A stretch of DNA of 64,000 nt. It comes from Mesorhizobium loti (GTDB lineage: Bacteria > Pseudomonadota > Alphaproteobacteria > Rhizobiales > Rhizobiaceae). The notes below the pieces were generated by a model that worked only from the letters and a program-made list of their open reading frames with translations, did not search any database and was not told the DNA's origin. Positions 32,351-42,176 of the stretch are shown piece by piece (position 1 is the first letter of the stretch; every line of letters begins with the position of its first letter). The stretch covers positions 1 to 64,000 of the forward strand of contig NZ_LPWA01000035.1 of assembly GCF_001510895.1 (NCBI RefSeq). Direction: 5' to 3'. A program made the translations under genes and the position numbers.

Positions 32351-32508
32351 ACACCCCCCTCTGGCCTACCGGCCATCTCCCCCGCAAGGGGGGAGATCAG
32401 ACGTCGCCGCCGTTTTCGCCAATCGCCAACGTTGAAGGTGAGAGCCGGCGCTTGAGCTGCCAATCTCCCCCCTTGCGGGGGAGATGTCCGGCAGGACAGA
32501 GGGGGGTG
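32351..32508. repeat. Large inverted-repeat element between psuG and TfoX gene
   Basis: Two imperfect inverted arms of about 46 bp (from CACCCCCCTCTGGCC near 32352, and ending GACAGAGGGGGGTG near 32508) surround a roughly 66-bp centre. Each arm also carries its own small CTCCCCC/GGGGGAG hairpin. The centre (GCCGCCGTTTTCGCCAAT) is related to sequence at about 150-175. It has no coding capacity, so it is a MITE-like or RNA-structure repeat. Confidence 0.72.
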
Positions 32509-32553
32509 CTGTCCCTCGACGTTTTCAACAATCGGGCACACTACGCTCGAAAG

Positions 32554-32877
32554 TTACTTCCCCGCCCTTCGCCCAGCCTCATAAGCCCGCCGCGCCCAGA
32601 CCGCCATCTCATCGGGATCGTCGAAGGCGGTGTCGGGCACGCTCCAATAGGGCATCGCCACCTCCTTGCCGTGCCGCGAGCCGGTATAGGTCCACTGGCT
32701 GCAGCCGGCGGCCTCGAACTCCGGAATGCTCTCCTCGTCGGCCTTGAGCATCAGTTCGCCGCGCACGACGACCGCGACGATGACGCCGTCGCAATAGATG
32801 CCCTTGCCGCCGAACAGCTTGCGGATGCTGATCGGCCCCAGGCTTTCGAACAGTTCTTCGATGCGTTCATCGTCCAT
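32554..32877 (-). CDS. TfoX N-terminal domain protein
   Basis: 107 aa, a single TfoX_N (Sxy-like) domain. It opens with ELFESLGPISIRKLFGGKGIYCDG and continues with ELMLKADEESIPEFEAAGC and MPYWSVPDTAFDDPDEMAVWARRAYEA. In gammaproteobacteria TfoX activates competence genes; stand-alone alphaproteobacterial versions have no proven role. ATG 32877 gives the whole domain. It is a single-gene unit, divergent from the GFA gene. Confidence 0.87.
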   Translation of the reverse strand: MDDERIEELFESLGPISIRKLFGGKGIYCDGVIVAVVVRGELMLKADEESIPEFEAAGCSQWTYTGSRHGKEVAMPYWSVPDTAFDDPDEMAVWARRAYEAGRRAGK

Positions 32878-32965
32878 GTCGCGATCATCTCATCCGGCAT
32901 GGGCCTTGTCATCGCCGCAACCAAAAGCATGCTGACAGGTTGAGACCCGAAAACGGAGTTCCGCC

Positions 32966-33463
32966 ATGCCTGTCCTGCTCAAAGGCTCCTGCCGCTGCGG
33001 CGCCGTCCGCTTCGAGGTGGAAAGCCACACCCCGGTGCCGTTCATGCTCTGCTACTGCTCGATCTGCCGCAAGCAGCAGGGCGGCGGCGGTTTCGCCATC
33101 AATCTCGGCGCCGACTACGAAACGATGAACATCCGGGGCAAGCGCAGCCTCGGCGTCTACCGCGCCGAGATCGAGGATGACGAGCACCCACACTGCGAGG
33201 TCTCGACCGGCGAGCGCAATTTCTGCCGTAAATGCGGCGCGGCACTTTGGCTCTACGACCCGACCTGGCCGGACCTCGTCCACCCGTTCGCGTCAGCCAT
33301 CGACAGCGACCTGCCGAAGCCGCCGGAAAAGGTGCATCTGATGCTGAAATACAAGGCGAACTGGGTCGAGCCGGTGATCGGCAAGAAGGACAAGGTGTTC
33401 GACGTCTATCCCGAGGAATCGATCGCCGACTGGCACAAGCGAACAGGGATGTGGGTGGAGTGA
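32966..33463 (+). CDS. GFA family (Gfa/CENP-V) zinc protein
   Basis: 165 aa. Zinc ligands follow the GFA pattern: KGSCRCGAVRFEV, then LCYCSICRKQQGGGG, then NFCRKCGAALW. Members include S-(hydroxymethyl)glutathione synthase (the formaldehyde-activating enzyme), but most bacterial paralogues are uncharacterised. No formaldehyde dehydrogenase is nearby, so that activity is not assumed. GGAG before ATG 32966 supports the start. Confidence 0.88.
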   Translation: MPVLLKGSCRCGAVRFEVESHTPVPFMLCYCSICRKQQGGGGFAINLGADYETMNIRGKRSLGVYRAEIEDDEHPHCEVSTGERNFCRKCGAALWLYDPTWPDLVHPFASAIDSDLPKPPEKVHLMLKYKANWVEPVIGKKDKVFDVYPEESIADWHKRTGMWVE

Positions 33464-33496
33464 GTTTCTTCGCCCCGTTTACGGGGAGAAGGAAGA

Positions 33497-33877
33497 TCAG
33501 GCCGAAGCGCGCGCCTCTGCCAGCGCCTTGAGGTCTGCCGGCTTCAGCTCGACGGATTCGCCGCAGCCGCAGGCCGAGCTCTGGTTCGGGTTCCTGAAGG
33601 TGAAGCCGGTGCGCAGCGTCGTCTGCTCGAAATCCATCTCGGTGCCGAGCAGGAACAGAGCCGCCTCAGGCGCCACATAGACATGCGCGCCGTCGCGCTC
33701 GACATGGTCGTCCTTGAGGCTCGGCTCGGTCACCAGGTCGATCGTGTACTCCATGCCGGCGCAGCCGCCCTTGCGGATACCGAGGCGGACGCCATGGGCG
33801 TTGTCGCGCGTAGCGACGATCTCGCGCACCCGGTCTGCGGCCTTGTCGGTCATCGTGATGACGGCGAAGCGTCCCAT
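33497..33877 (-). CDS. sufA: A-type Fe-S carrier SufA
   Basis: 126 aa HesB/IscA family protein that accepts new Fe-S clusters from SufBCD and passes them to apoproteins. The three conserved cysteines are in RKGGCAGMEY and SSACGCGESV. A 10-residue N-terminal extension precedes the standard MTDKAADRVREIV. GGAG precedes ATG 33877. It is on the same strand as sufT-sufS but separated from them by an opposite-strand gene, so it may be transcribed on its own. Confidence 0.93.
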   Translation of the reverse strand: MGRFAVITMTDKAADRVREIVATRDNAHGVRLGIRKGGCAGMEYTIDLVTEPSLKDDHVERDGAHVYVAPEAALFLLGTEMDFEQTTLRTGFTFRNPNQSSACGCGESVELKPADLKALAEARASA

Positions 33878-34024
33878 TCTTTTTCTCCAACCCGTTCAAG
33901 TTCAAGGCTTGTCGGACTTCACATAGATGGTTGAAACAAGGATAAATGACAAGAGCAGTACGCAAATCCATCGATCGAGGATCGGTCCCACGGCGACAGG
34001 ATGAACTGAGGGTTGTCAGCAATC

Positions 34025-34441
34025 GTGGATACAAATCAAGTGATTGCCTTCACAGAGAACTCCGCACGAGTCGTGCCTCGCATGCTCGGGCTGTTGGCGA
34101 TCGCGGCGTTCTTGGGGTTTTGTGCACTGTTTCAAACAGATCAGCCTTTCCCACTCAGAGTAGGGGTTGGTGTTGTCGTCGCTATCCTCGGTGCAGTCTG
34201 CCTGCGTGTAGGCGTGAGGCTATTGAGCGGCCGGCATCTCACGGTAACCCTTGGCCCAAACGGCTTTCGGTGCGAAAATATCGCTGCTGAATTTGTGCCT
34301 TGGTCAGTTGTGACCAGTATGAAAGAAATCCCCATTTATATTGGCGGCCAATACACCTTGTCGGTAGTCGAAGTGAACTTTCAGGTGTTCTTCACAACGA
34401 TGAAGTCCTACGCTCAGGCCTATGGCGGCCAGACCGGCTAG
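34025..34441 (+). CDS. Small membrane protein inside the suf cluster, unknown function
   Basis: 138 aa from GTG 34025 (a TTG at 34013 is possible). Two adjacent hydrophobic helices (about residues 22-42 and 47-65) are followed by a soluble part of about 75 residues rich in beta strand (LTVTLGPNGFRCENIAAEFVPWSVVTSM), which looks PH-like, as in several small bacterial membrane proteins. It is on the opposite strand between sufT and sufA. GC is 53% by my count against mid-60s % around it, pointing to later insertion. It ends one base before the sufT stop. Confidence 0.6.
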   Translation: MDTNQVIAFTENSARVVPRMLGLLAIAAFLGFCALFQTDQPFPLRVGVGVVVAILGAVCLRVGVRLLSGRHLTVTLGPNGFRCENIAAEFVPWSVVTSMKEIPIYIGGQYTLSVVEVNFQVFFTTMKSYAQAYGGQTG

Positions 34442-34442
34442 T

Positions 34443-34835
34443 TTAATACCAGCCGACCGCCACCTGCGCCTCTTCCGACATGCGGTCGGGCGTCCACGGC
34501 GGATCGAACACCATGCTGACCTCGACGCCGGAAACGCCTTCGACCGCGCCGACCGCGTTCTCGACCCAACCCGGCATTTCGCCGGCAACCGGGCAGCCCG
34601 GCGCGGTCAGCGTCATGTCGATCTTGACCGTGCGGTCGTCCTCGATGTCGATCCTGTAGACCAAGCCGAGCTCATAGATGTCGGCGGGGATTTCCGGATC
34701 GTAGACGGTCTTCAGCGCCGAGACGATGTCGTCGGTCAGCCGCGCCAGTTCGTCCGCCGGAATGGCCGAAGCCGAGACGACGCCGTTGCCTGCCGTGTCC
34801 GGGGCGGTCTCTGCGGTTGTGCTCACATCGTTCAT
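34443..34835 (-). CDS. sufT: SUF system MIP18/DUF59 protein SufT
   Basis: 130 aa. The DUF59 (MIP18) domain spans about residues 28-125, with KTVYDPEIPADIYELGLVYRI and MTLTAPGCPVAGEMPGWVENAV; the Cys of APGCP is the conserved reactive residue. SufT helps mature Fe-S proteins alongside the SUF scaffold. The first 27 residues are low-complexity. It starts 4 bp after the sufS stop, so it is co-translated with sufS. Confidence 0.92.
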   Translation of the reverse strand: MNDVSTTAETAPDTAGNGVVSASAIPADELARLTDDIVSALKTVYDPEIPADIYELGLVYRIDIEDDRTVKIDMTLTAPGCPVAGEMPGWVENAVGAVEGVSGVEVSMVFDPPWTPDRMSEEAQVAVGWY

Positions 34836-34839
34836 ATCG

Positions 34840-36081
34840 TCACCCGAAGAACTTTCGCGCCTTTTCCAGCGCATCGGCCAAAGCGTCGACTTCGGCCCTG
34901 GTATTATACATGCCGAACGATGCCCTGCATGTGGAGGTCACGCCGAAGCGTTTCAACAGCGGCTGGGCGCAATGGGTGCCCGCGCGGACAGCAACACCTT
35001 GCCTATCAATCACCATCGACACGTCATGGGCATGGATGCCCTGCAATTCGAACGATATGATGGCGCCCTTGCCGGGCGCGTCGCCGAAGATGCGAAGCGA
35101 GTTGATGGCCCGCAGCCGCTCATGCGCGTAGTTCTTCAGGTCCGCCTCGTGTGCTGCGATGCGCTCGCGGCCGACCTTCTCCATGTATTCCAACGCGGCA
35201 CCGAGCCCGATCGCCTGCACGATCGGCGGCGTGCCGGCTTCGAAACGGTGCGGCGGCTCGTTGTAGGTGACGATGTCCTGCGTCACCTCCTCGATCATCT
35301 CGCCGCCGCCCATGAAGGGCCGCATCTCGTCCAGCATATGCTTCTTGCCGTAAAGCACGCCGATGCCCGACGGGCCGTAGACCTTGTGGCCGGTGAAGAC
35401 GAAGAAATCGCAGTCGAGGTCCTGTACGTCGATCGGCATGTGCACCGCGCTCTGGCTGCCGTCGACGAGTACGGGAATTCCGCGCGAATGCGCGATGCGC
35501 ACGATCTCCTTGATCGGCGTCACCGTGCCGAGCGCATTGGACATCTGCGTGATGGCGACGAGCTTGGTGCGGTCGGTCAGCCGCTTCTCGAACTCCTCGA
35601 TGTGGAAAGCGCCGAGGTCGTCGACCGGCACCCAGGAAAGCTTCGCGCCCTGCCGCTCGCGGATGAAATGCCACGGCACGATGTTGGAGTGGTGCTCCAT
35701 GATCGACAGCACGATCTCGTCGCCCTCGCCGATCCTCGGCATGCCGTAGCCATAGGCGACGGTGTTGATCGCCGAGGTGGTGTTGGAGGTGAAGACGATA
35801 TTGTCGGTGCTCGGCGCATTGAGGAAGCGGCGCACCGTTTCGCGCGCCTTCTCATACGCATCGGTGGCGGCATTCGACAAAAAATGCAGGCCGCGATGGA
35901 CGTTGGCATATTCCTGGGAATAGGCATGCTGGATGGTGTCGAGAACAACCTGCGGCTTCTGCGCCGAGGCGCCGTTGTCGAGATAGACCAGGGGCTTGCC
36001 GTAGACCTGACGCGACAGGATCGGGAAATCGCGGCGGATCGCCTCGACATCATAGGGGGTGGTTTCGATCTTCTGGTCCAT
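34840..36081 (-). CDS. sufS: Cysteine desulfurase SufS
   Basis: 413 aa type II cysteine desulfurase, PLP-dependent, supplying sulfur from cysteine for Fe-S assembly. It begins with DFPILSRQVYGKPLVYLDNGASAQKPQ. The PLP lysine is in FFVFTGHKVYGPSG, and the catalytic Cys is in VAVRAGTHCAQPLL, the group II signature. ATG 36081 is chosen over an adjacent GTG at 36084. A repeat element lies just upstream, between this gene and sufD. No SufE was seen in the window. Confidence 0.96.
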   Translation of the reverse strand: MDQKIETTPYDVEAIRRDFPILSRQVYGKPLVYLDNGASAQKPQVVLDTIQHAYSQEYANVHRGLHFLSNAATDAYEKARETVRRFLNAPSTDNIVFTSNTTSAINTVAYGYGMPRIGEGDEIVLSIMEHHSNIVPWHFIRERQGAKLSWVPVDDLGAFHIEEFEKRLTDRTKLVAITQMSNALGTVTPIKEIVRIAHSRGIPVLVDGSQSAVHMPIDVQDLDCDFFVFTGHKVYGPSGIGVLYGKKHMLDEMRPFMGGGEMIEEVTQDIVTYNEPPHRFEAGTPPIVQAIGLGAALEYMEKVGRERIAAHEADLKNYAHERLRAINSLRIFGDAPGKGAIISFELQGIHAHDVSMVIDRQGVAVRAGTHCAQPLLKRFGVTSTCRASFGMYNTRAEVDALADALEKARKFFG

Positions 36082-36109
36082 CACAAGCTCAAAGCCTCAT
36101 TCCGTCACG

Positions 36110-36236
36110 CACCCCTCATCCGTCTCGGCGCTGACGCGCCGATCCACCTTCTCCCACAAGGGGAGAAGGTCGGGCGCTTCTTCCTTCTCCCCTTGTGGGA
36201 GAAGGTGGCCGAGCGAAGCTCGGTCGATGAGGGGTG
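36110..36236. repeat. Palindromic repeat inside the suf operon
   Basis: Outer arms CACCCCTCATC (36110-36120) and GATGAGGGGTG (36226-36236) are perfect inverted repeats. Inner arms around CCACCTTCTCCCACAAGGGG and its complement form a long stem. It lies between sufD and sufS, which are read as one unit. The RNA would form a strong hairpin. Confidence 0.75.
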
Positions 36237-36257
36237 ACTTGGCCAAGCCCCATCCAA

Positions 36258-37538
36258 TTACCCGTGCGTCAAAAACCAGCCGTCGAGCCGCGCTTCGAGC
36301 GCGTCGACCAGCGCCTCGTCGTCCAGTTCCTCGATCACTTCGGCGACAAAGGCCTTTACCAGCAGGCCCCGCGCCGTCTTCTCGTCGATGCCGCGCGCCA
36401 TCAGGTAGAACAGATGGTTGTGGTCGATCTCGGTGACGGTGGCGCCATGGCCGCAGACCACGTCGTCGGCGAAGATCTCCAGCTCCGGCTTGGTTGAGAA
36501 CTCGCCATCGTCCGACAGGAGCAGCGTGTTGCAGGCCATCTTGGCGTTGGTCTTCTGCGCGTATTGATGCACGTTGATGCGGCCCTGGAAGACGCCGCGC
36601 GCCTTGCCCGTCACCACATTGCGCATCACTTCCGTCGAGGTCGTGTGCGGTACCGTATGGTCGAGCACCATGGTGGTGTCGGTATGCGTGTCGCCAGCAA
36701 GAAGGTTGATGCCGCGCAGCTTGAAATCCGCGCCCTCGCCCGTCGTCCTGACCACGACTTCCTGGCGCACCAGCTTGCCGCCGGCATTCATCACGAACAG
36801 GGTCAGCTTGGCATCCTTGCCGATATGCGCCTTGAACTGGGCGAGATGCGTGGCCGTATCCGGCTGCTCCTGCACGATCAGCCAGGTCACCTCGGCGCCT
36901 TCGTCGAGGACCAGTTGGGCGACCGAACTGACGAGCGCCTCGCCGCTTTCGCCGCCCTCGCCCGCCTGGCGCTCGACGATCACCGCCTTGGCGCCGGCGC
37001 CGACCCGCGTCAGCAGCCGCACATGCGACTGGCCGCCGGACTGCAGGTTCTGCAGCTCGATCGGCTTTTCCAGCTCGGTGCCGTCGGCGATATCGACGAA
37101 ATAGCCATCGGCGACGAAAGCCGTGTTCAGCGCGCCGATCGCGTCGTCGGCGCCATAGGTATCGAGCCCCGGCGCAACGCTGCCGTCGGTCAGCTTCTCC
37201 GACAGCCGCTGCACAGTGACGCCCTCGATTTCCGGCAGCTTGGCGCTTGAGACGCCGTTCAGCACCGGCAGCACCGAGGCGCCGTCGAGGACCGGCTCGA
37301 GCGCCTTCGCAACCGCGTCGGCCTCGAAGGCCGGCACCTTGGTCAGCAGCCGGCGTAAATCCGTGTAGTGCCAGGATTCGAGGCGCCGCGTCGGCAGGCC
37401 GTGCTTGATCGCCTCGATCGCGTCGTCGCGCTTCACCATCACCGCGCCGTCGCCGGGCAGCAGCGACAACCGCTCGCCGAAGGCATTGATCAGCGCCGTC
37501 TCAGCCAGTGTCCGCTGGGGCTGTGCGTGCATGTTCAT
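36258..37538 (-). CDS. sufD: Fe-S assembly protein SufD
   Basis: 426 aa scaffold subunit that pairs with SufB and SufC. The right-handed beta-helix domain contains LNTAFVADGYFVDIADGTELEKPI and RLLTRVGAGAKAVIVERQAG, and the C-terminal part has VFQGRINVHQYAQKTNAKMACNTLLLSDDGEFSTKPELEIFADDVVCGHGATV (in parts). ATG 37538 is preceded by GAGG. It is 26 bp after the sufC stop. Confidence 0.96.
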   Translation of the reverse strand: MNMHAQPQRTLAETALINAFGERLSLLPGDGAVMVKRDDAIEAIKHGLPTRRLESWHYTDLRRLLTKVPAFEADAVAKALEPVLDGASVLPVLNGVSSAKLPEIEGVTVQRLSEKLTDGSVAPGLDTYGADDAIGALNTAFVADGYFVDIADGTELEKPIELQNLQSGGQSHVRLLTRVGAGAKAVIVERQAGEGGESGEALVSSVAQLVLDEGAEVTWLIVQEQPDTATHLAQFKAHIGKDAKLTLFVMNAGGKLVRQEVVVRTTGEGADFKLRGINLLAGDTHTDTTMVLDHTVPHTTSTEVMRNVVTGKARGVFQGRINVHQYAQKTNAKMACNTLLLSDDGEFSTKPELEIFADDVVCGHGATVTEIDHNHLFYLMARGIDEKTARGLLVKAFVAEVIEELDDEALVDALEARLDGWFLTHG

Positions 37539-37563
37539 TGCTCTCGCCTCACTTGGCCCCATC

Positions 37564-38319
37564 TCACGCGGCTTCGCCGATCACGCCGGCATAGCCGTTG
37601 GTTTCGAGATCGAGCGCCAGCGACTTGTCGCCCGACTTGATGACCTGGCCCTTGTAGAGCACATGCACGCTGTCCGGCACGATGTGCTCGAGCAGGCGCT
37701 GGTAGTGGGTGATGACGACGATGGCGCGTTCCGGCGAACGCAGCGCGTTGACCCCGTCGGCGACGATCTTGAGCGCATCGATGTCAAGTCCGGAATCGGT
37801 CTCGTCGAGCACGCAGAGTTTCGGCTCCAGGAGCTTCATCTGCAGGATCTCGGCGCGCTTCTTCTCGCCGCCGGAGAAGCCGACATTGAGCGGCCGCTTC
37901 AGCATGTTCATGTCCATGTTGAGCGAGGCTGCCGCCTCCTTCACCCGCTTCAGGAACTCCGGCACCTTGAGCGGCTCCTCGCCGCGCGCCTTGCGCTGCT
38001 CGTTCATCGCCACCTTCAGGAACTCCATGGTCGCGACGCCCGGTATCTCCATCGGATACTGGAACGCCAGGAAGATGCCTGCGGTGGCGCGCTCGGCCGG
38101 ATCCATTTCGAGGATCGACTGGCCGTTATAGAGAATGTCGCCCTCGGTGACCTCATAGTCCTCGCGGCCGGCGAGGATATAGGACAGCGTCGACTTGCCC
38201 GAACCGTTCGGGCCCATGATGGCGGCGACCTCGCCGGCTTTGACCGTCAGGTCCAGGCCGCGGATGATCTCGGTGCCGTCGTCGACGATGCGGGCATGCA
38301 AATTCTTGATCTCAAGCAT
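37564..38319 (-). CDS. sufC: Fe-S assembly ATPase SufC
   Basis: 251 aa ABC-type ATPase that powers conformational change in the SufBCD scaffold. Walker A is GPNGSGKST, the signature is GFSGGEKKRAE, and Walker B is CVLDETDSGLD; the H-loop is in VVITHYQR. AGGAAG lies before ATG 38319. It follows sufB by 25 bp. Confidence 0.98.
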   Translation of the reverse strand: MLEIKNLHARIVDDGTEIIRGLDLTVKAGEVAAIMGPNGSGKSTLSYILAGREDYEVTEGDILYNGQSILEMDPAERATAGIFLAFQYPMEIPGVATMEFLKVAMNEQRKARGEEPLKVPEFLKRVKEAAASLNMDMNMLKRPLNVGFSGGEKKRAEILQMKLLEPKLCVLDETDSGLDIDALKIVADGVNALRSPERAIVVITHYQRLLEHIVPDSVHVLYKGQVIKSGDKSLALDLETNGYAGVIGEAA

Positions 38320-38344
38320 GATTTCTTCCTGAATATCTTTGCGG

Positions 38345-39862
<1,518 letters not shown>

Positions 39863-40054
39863 AAGCGTTCTCCATCCACGCCGGGGTCAAGGCCCGGCAG
39901 TTTTCAAACTATGGCACCGCTTGGGACCGGGCACCTACGAGGCACCCGAAGCGGCGTAAGCTCCATATAGTGCGTTTCCGCCGGGAATTCACCCGGCCAA
40001 GACAAAACGCACGGCTCTACTAGGCCGGATGGCCTGAAACTTTCCGTTTGGCCG

Positions 40055-41215
40055 CTAGGCGGCCCTTTCCTTATCGGCCCGGCGCGCGACGGTGTCGGCC
40101 AGGGCAGCCCGAAACGCCTCGATCTCCGCGGCGCCGGTGGCGCGACCGATCGAGACGCGCAAGGCGCCAAGGCTGTCGCCATGCCCCATCGCCTTCAGCA
40201 CGTGGCTTGGCCCGACTTTTCCCGACGAGCAGGCGGAGCCGGCCGACAGCGCCACACCTGCAAGATCGAAGGCGATCTGCGCCGTCTCGGCCTTGATGCC
40301 GGGAATAGCGAAGAATGTCGTGTTGGCAAGCCTTGGCGCCGCCGCTCCAAAGATTTCCGCGTCCGGGACGAGTTCCCTGACGATGGCTTCGATCGCGTCG
40401 CGATGTCGCATGATCGCTTCCATGTCATCCAAGCCAGCGAGCGCTGCCTGCGCCGCGGCGCCGAAACCGGCAATGCCGGGGAGGTTTTCCGTGCCGGCGC
40501 GATGGCCCTTCTCCTGGCCGCCGCCATTGATCAGCGGCTTCGGCATCATAAGGTCAGACTGGGCAACGATCGCGCCGACGCCCTTCGGGCCGCCGATCTT
40601 GTGCGAGGACAGGATCAGGTAGTCGGCGTAAGGCCCTGACATGTCGATCGAAATCCGTCCGGCCGCCTGCACGGCATCGATCACGAGCACGCCGCCCGCA
40701 GCCTTGACGATTTCGGCGATGCGGTCGACCGGCTGGATCACGCCCGTCTCGTTATTGGCGGCATGGATCGCAACCAGCGGCAGGCCGTCGACCTTGTCAT
40801 CCGCGGCCAGCGCTCTGGTCAGCGCGTCGAGGTCGGCAATGCCGTTTTCATCTACGCCGATCCGCGTCACCTGCGCGGCCGGGAAACGCCCGCCGCCGAG
40901 CACGCAAGGGTGATCGGCCTCAGAGACATAGAGATGGCTCATGCCGACGGCGCCACGCCCCATCTGCCAGTCGGGGGTAAGCAAGGTCGAAGCGGCTTCC
41001 GTCGCGCCGGAAGTGAACACGACATGCTCGGGCCTGGCGTTGACCAGCCTGGCCACATCGCGCCTGGCGTCCTCGATCAGCCGACGCGCCGCGCGGCCTT
41101 CTGTGTGGACCGACGACGGATTGGCGGCATCGAGCGCGGCGACCATCGCGGCCCGCGCCTCTGCAATGAGAGGTGCGCTGGCGTTGTAGTCGAGATAGGC
41201 GCGAGTTGCGGCCAT
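40055..41215 (-). CDS. Cysteine desulfurase, IscS/NifS type
   Basis: 386 aa, class V aminotransferase fold. It opens RAYLDYNASAPL. The PLP lysine is in ILSSHKIGGPKGVG, and the mobile-loop catalytic Cys is in SAGSACSSGKVGPSHVLKAMG, the group I signature that distinguishes it from SufS. It heads the suf cluster, so the cluster carries two desulfurases of different classes. No nif genes are in the window, so this is a housekeeping sulfur donor for tRNA thiolation or Fe-S work rather than a nitrogen-fixation gene. Confidence 0.93.
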   Translation of the reverse strand: MAATRAYLDYNASAPLIAEARAAMVAALDAANPSSVHTEGRAARRLIEDARRDVARLVNARPEHVVFTSGATEAASTLLTPDWQMGRGAVGMSHLYVSEADHPCVLGGGRFPAAQVTRIGVDENGIADLDALTRALAADDKVDGLPLVAIHAANNETGVIQPVDRIAEIVKAAGGVLVIDAVQAAGRISIDMSGPYADYLILSSHKIGGPKGVGAIVAQSDLMMPKPLINGGGQEKGHRAGTENLPGIAGFGAAAQAALAGLDDMEAIMRHRDAIEAIVRELVPDAEIFGAAAPRLANTTFFAIPGIKAETAQIAFDLAGVALSAGSACSSGKVGPSHVLKAMGHGDSLGALRVSIGRATGAAEIEAFRAALADTVARRADKERAA

Positions 41216-41348
41216 TTTCCTTCAGTCGATCCTGTCAGCAGCCATTCCGCGAGGATAGCGCGTTATTTCCTTGAAATTGCAAGGCAAGCCGTCCTATTTA
41301 CCCGGCTTGCGGCGCGGGCGGCCGGACAATTGCGTTTCGGCCACCCAG

Positions 41349-41365
41349 TTTTGAACAATTCTAAA
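41349..41365. promoter_or_regulatory. Irr-like iron control element upstream of the suf cluster
   Basis: TTTTGAA-CAA-TTCTAAA (41349-41365) is a near-perfect palindrome, one mismatch from the alphaproteobacterial Irr/ICE-type TTTAGAA-N3-TTCTAAA. It lies 134 bp before the NifS-like gene that heads the suf cluster, and 112 bp before the divergent hydrolase gene. Control of suf by iron or haem status would fit known rhizobial biology; the site itself is a prediction. Confidence 0.5.
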
Positions 41366-41477
41366 CTAGCTTCTAGGAAGACGCTTGCCCGGCGTCAAGG
41401 CCACAGAGACGGGCCTAGGAAGTTCCGGGCCAAGGGAAGTTCGGGCAAGCGCCTTCGTATGCCACGTGGAGTATTTT

Positions 41478-42152
41478 ATGCCTGAGGTCATTTTTGCGGG
41501 TCCGGCTGGTCGCCTGGAGGGCCGTTACCAGCCTTCCAAGGAAAAGAGCGCGCCGATCGCCATTGTGCTGCACCCGCACCCGCAATTCGGCGGCACGATG
41601 AACAACAAGATCGTCTACGACCTCTTCTACATGTTCCAGAAGCGGGATTTCACCACGCTTCGCTTCAATTTCCGCGGCATCGGCCGCAGCCAGGGCGAGT
41701 TCGACCACGGCACCGGCGAATTGTCGGACGCGGCTGCCGCGCTCGACTGGGTGCAGTCGCTGCACCCGGATTCCAAGAGCTGCTGGGTCGCCGGCTATTC
41801 CTTCGGCTCGTGGATCGGCATGCAGCTTCTGATGCGCCGGCCGGAGATCGAAGGCTTCATCTCGGTCGCCCCGCAGCCGAACACCTACGACTTCTCGTTC
41901 CTTGCCCCCTGCCCGTCGTCCGGCCTCATCATCCACGGCGATGCCGACAAGGTTGCGCCGCCCAAGGACGTGCAGGTCCTAGTCGACAAGCTGCACACGC
42001 AAAAGGGCATCACCATCACGCAGAAGACGATCCCCGGCGCGAACCATTTCTTCGCCAACGATTCCGAATTGCTCATCCAAGAATGCGCCGATTACCTCGA
42101 CCGGCGGCTGGCGGGCGAGCTCGCCGATCCGCGGCCGAAGCGGCTGAGATAG
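41478..42152 (+). CDS. Alpha/beta hydrolase family protein
   Basis: 224 aa. The fold begins with IAIVLHPHPQFGGTMNNKIV, the HPHPxxGG signature of a conserved bacterial hydrolase group. RFNFRGIGRSQGEFDHG follows, then the nucleophile elbow WVAGYSFGSWIG (Ser). The Asp is in IHGDADKVAPP and the His in IPGANHFFAN, giving a complete triad. GGAG at about 41468 supports ATG 41478. The substrate is unknown. It is divergent from the suf cluster and shares its control region. Confidence 0.9.
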   Translation: MPEVIFAGPAGRLEGRYQPSKEKSAPIAIVLHPHPQFGGTMNNKIVYDLFYMFQKRDFTTLRFNFRGIGRSQGEFDHGTGELSDAAAALDWVQSLHPDSKSCWVAGYSFGSWIGMQLLMRRPEIEGFISVAPQPNTYDFSFLAPCPSSGLIIHGDADKVAPPKDVQVLVDKLHTQKGITITQKTIPGANHFFANDSELLIQECADYLDRRLAGELADPRPKRLR

Positions 42153-42176
42153 ATCGCGTACGCCAGACAATAGGCT

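Noticed and set aside
34726..36237. 503-codon open frame antisense to sufS
   Set aside because: It covers sufS and part of the palindromic repeat; no recognisable fold.
40055..41215. NifS as evidence of a nitrogen-fixation cluster
   Set aside because: No other nif or fix gene is near; it heads the housekeeping suf cluster.
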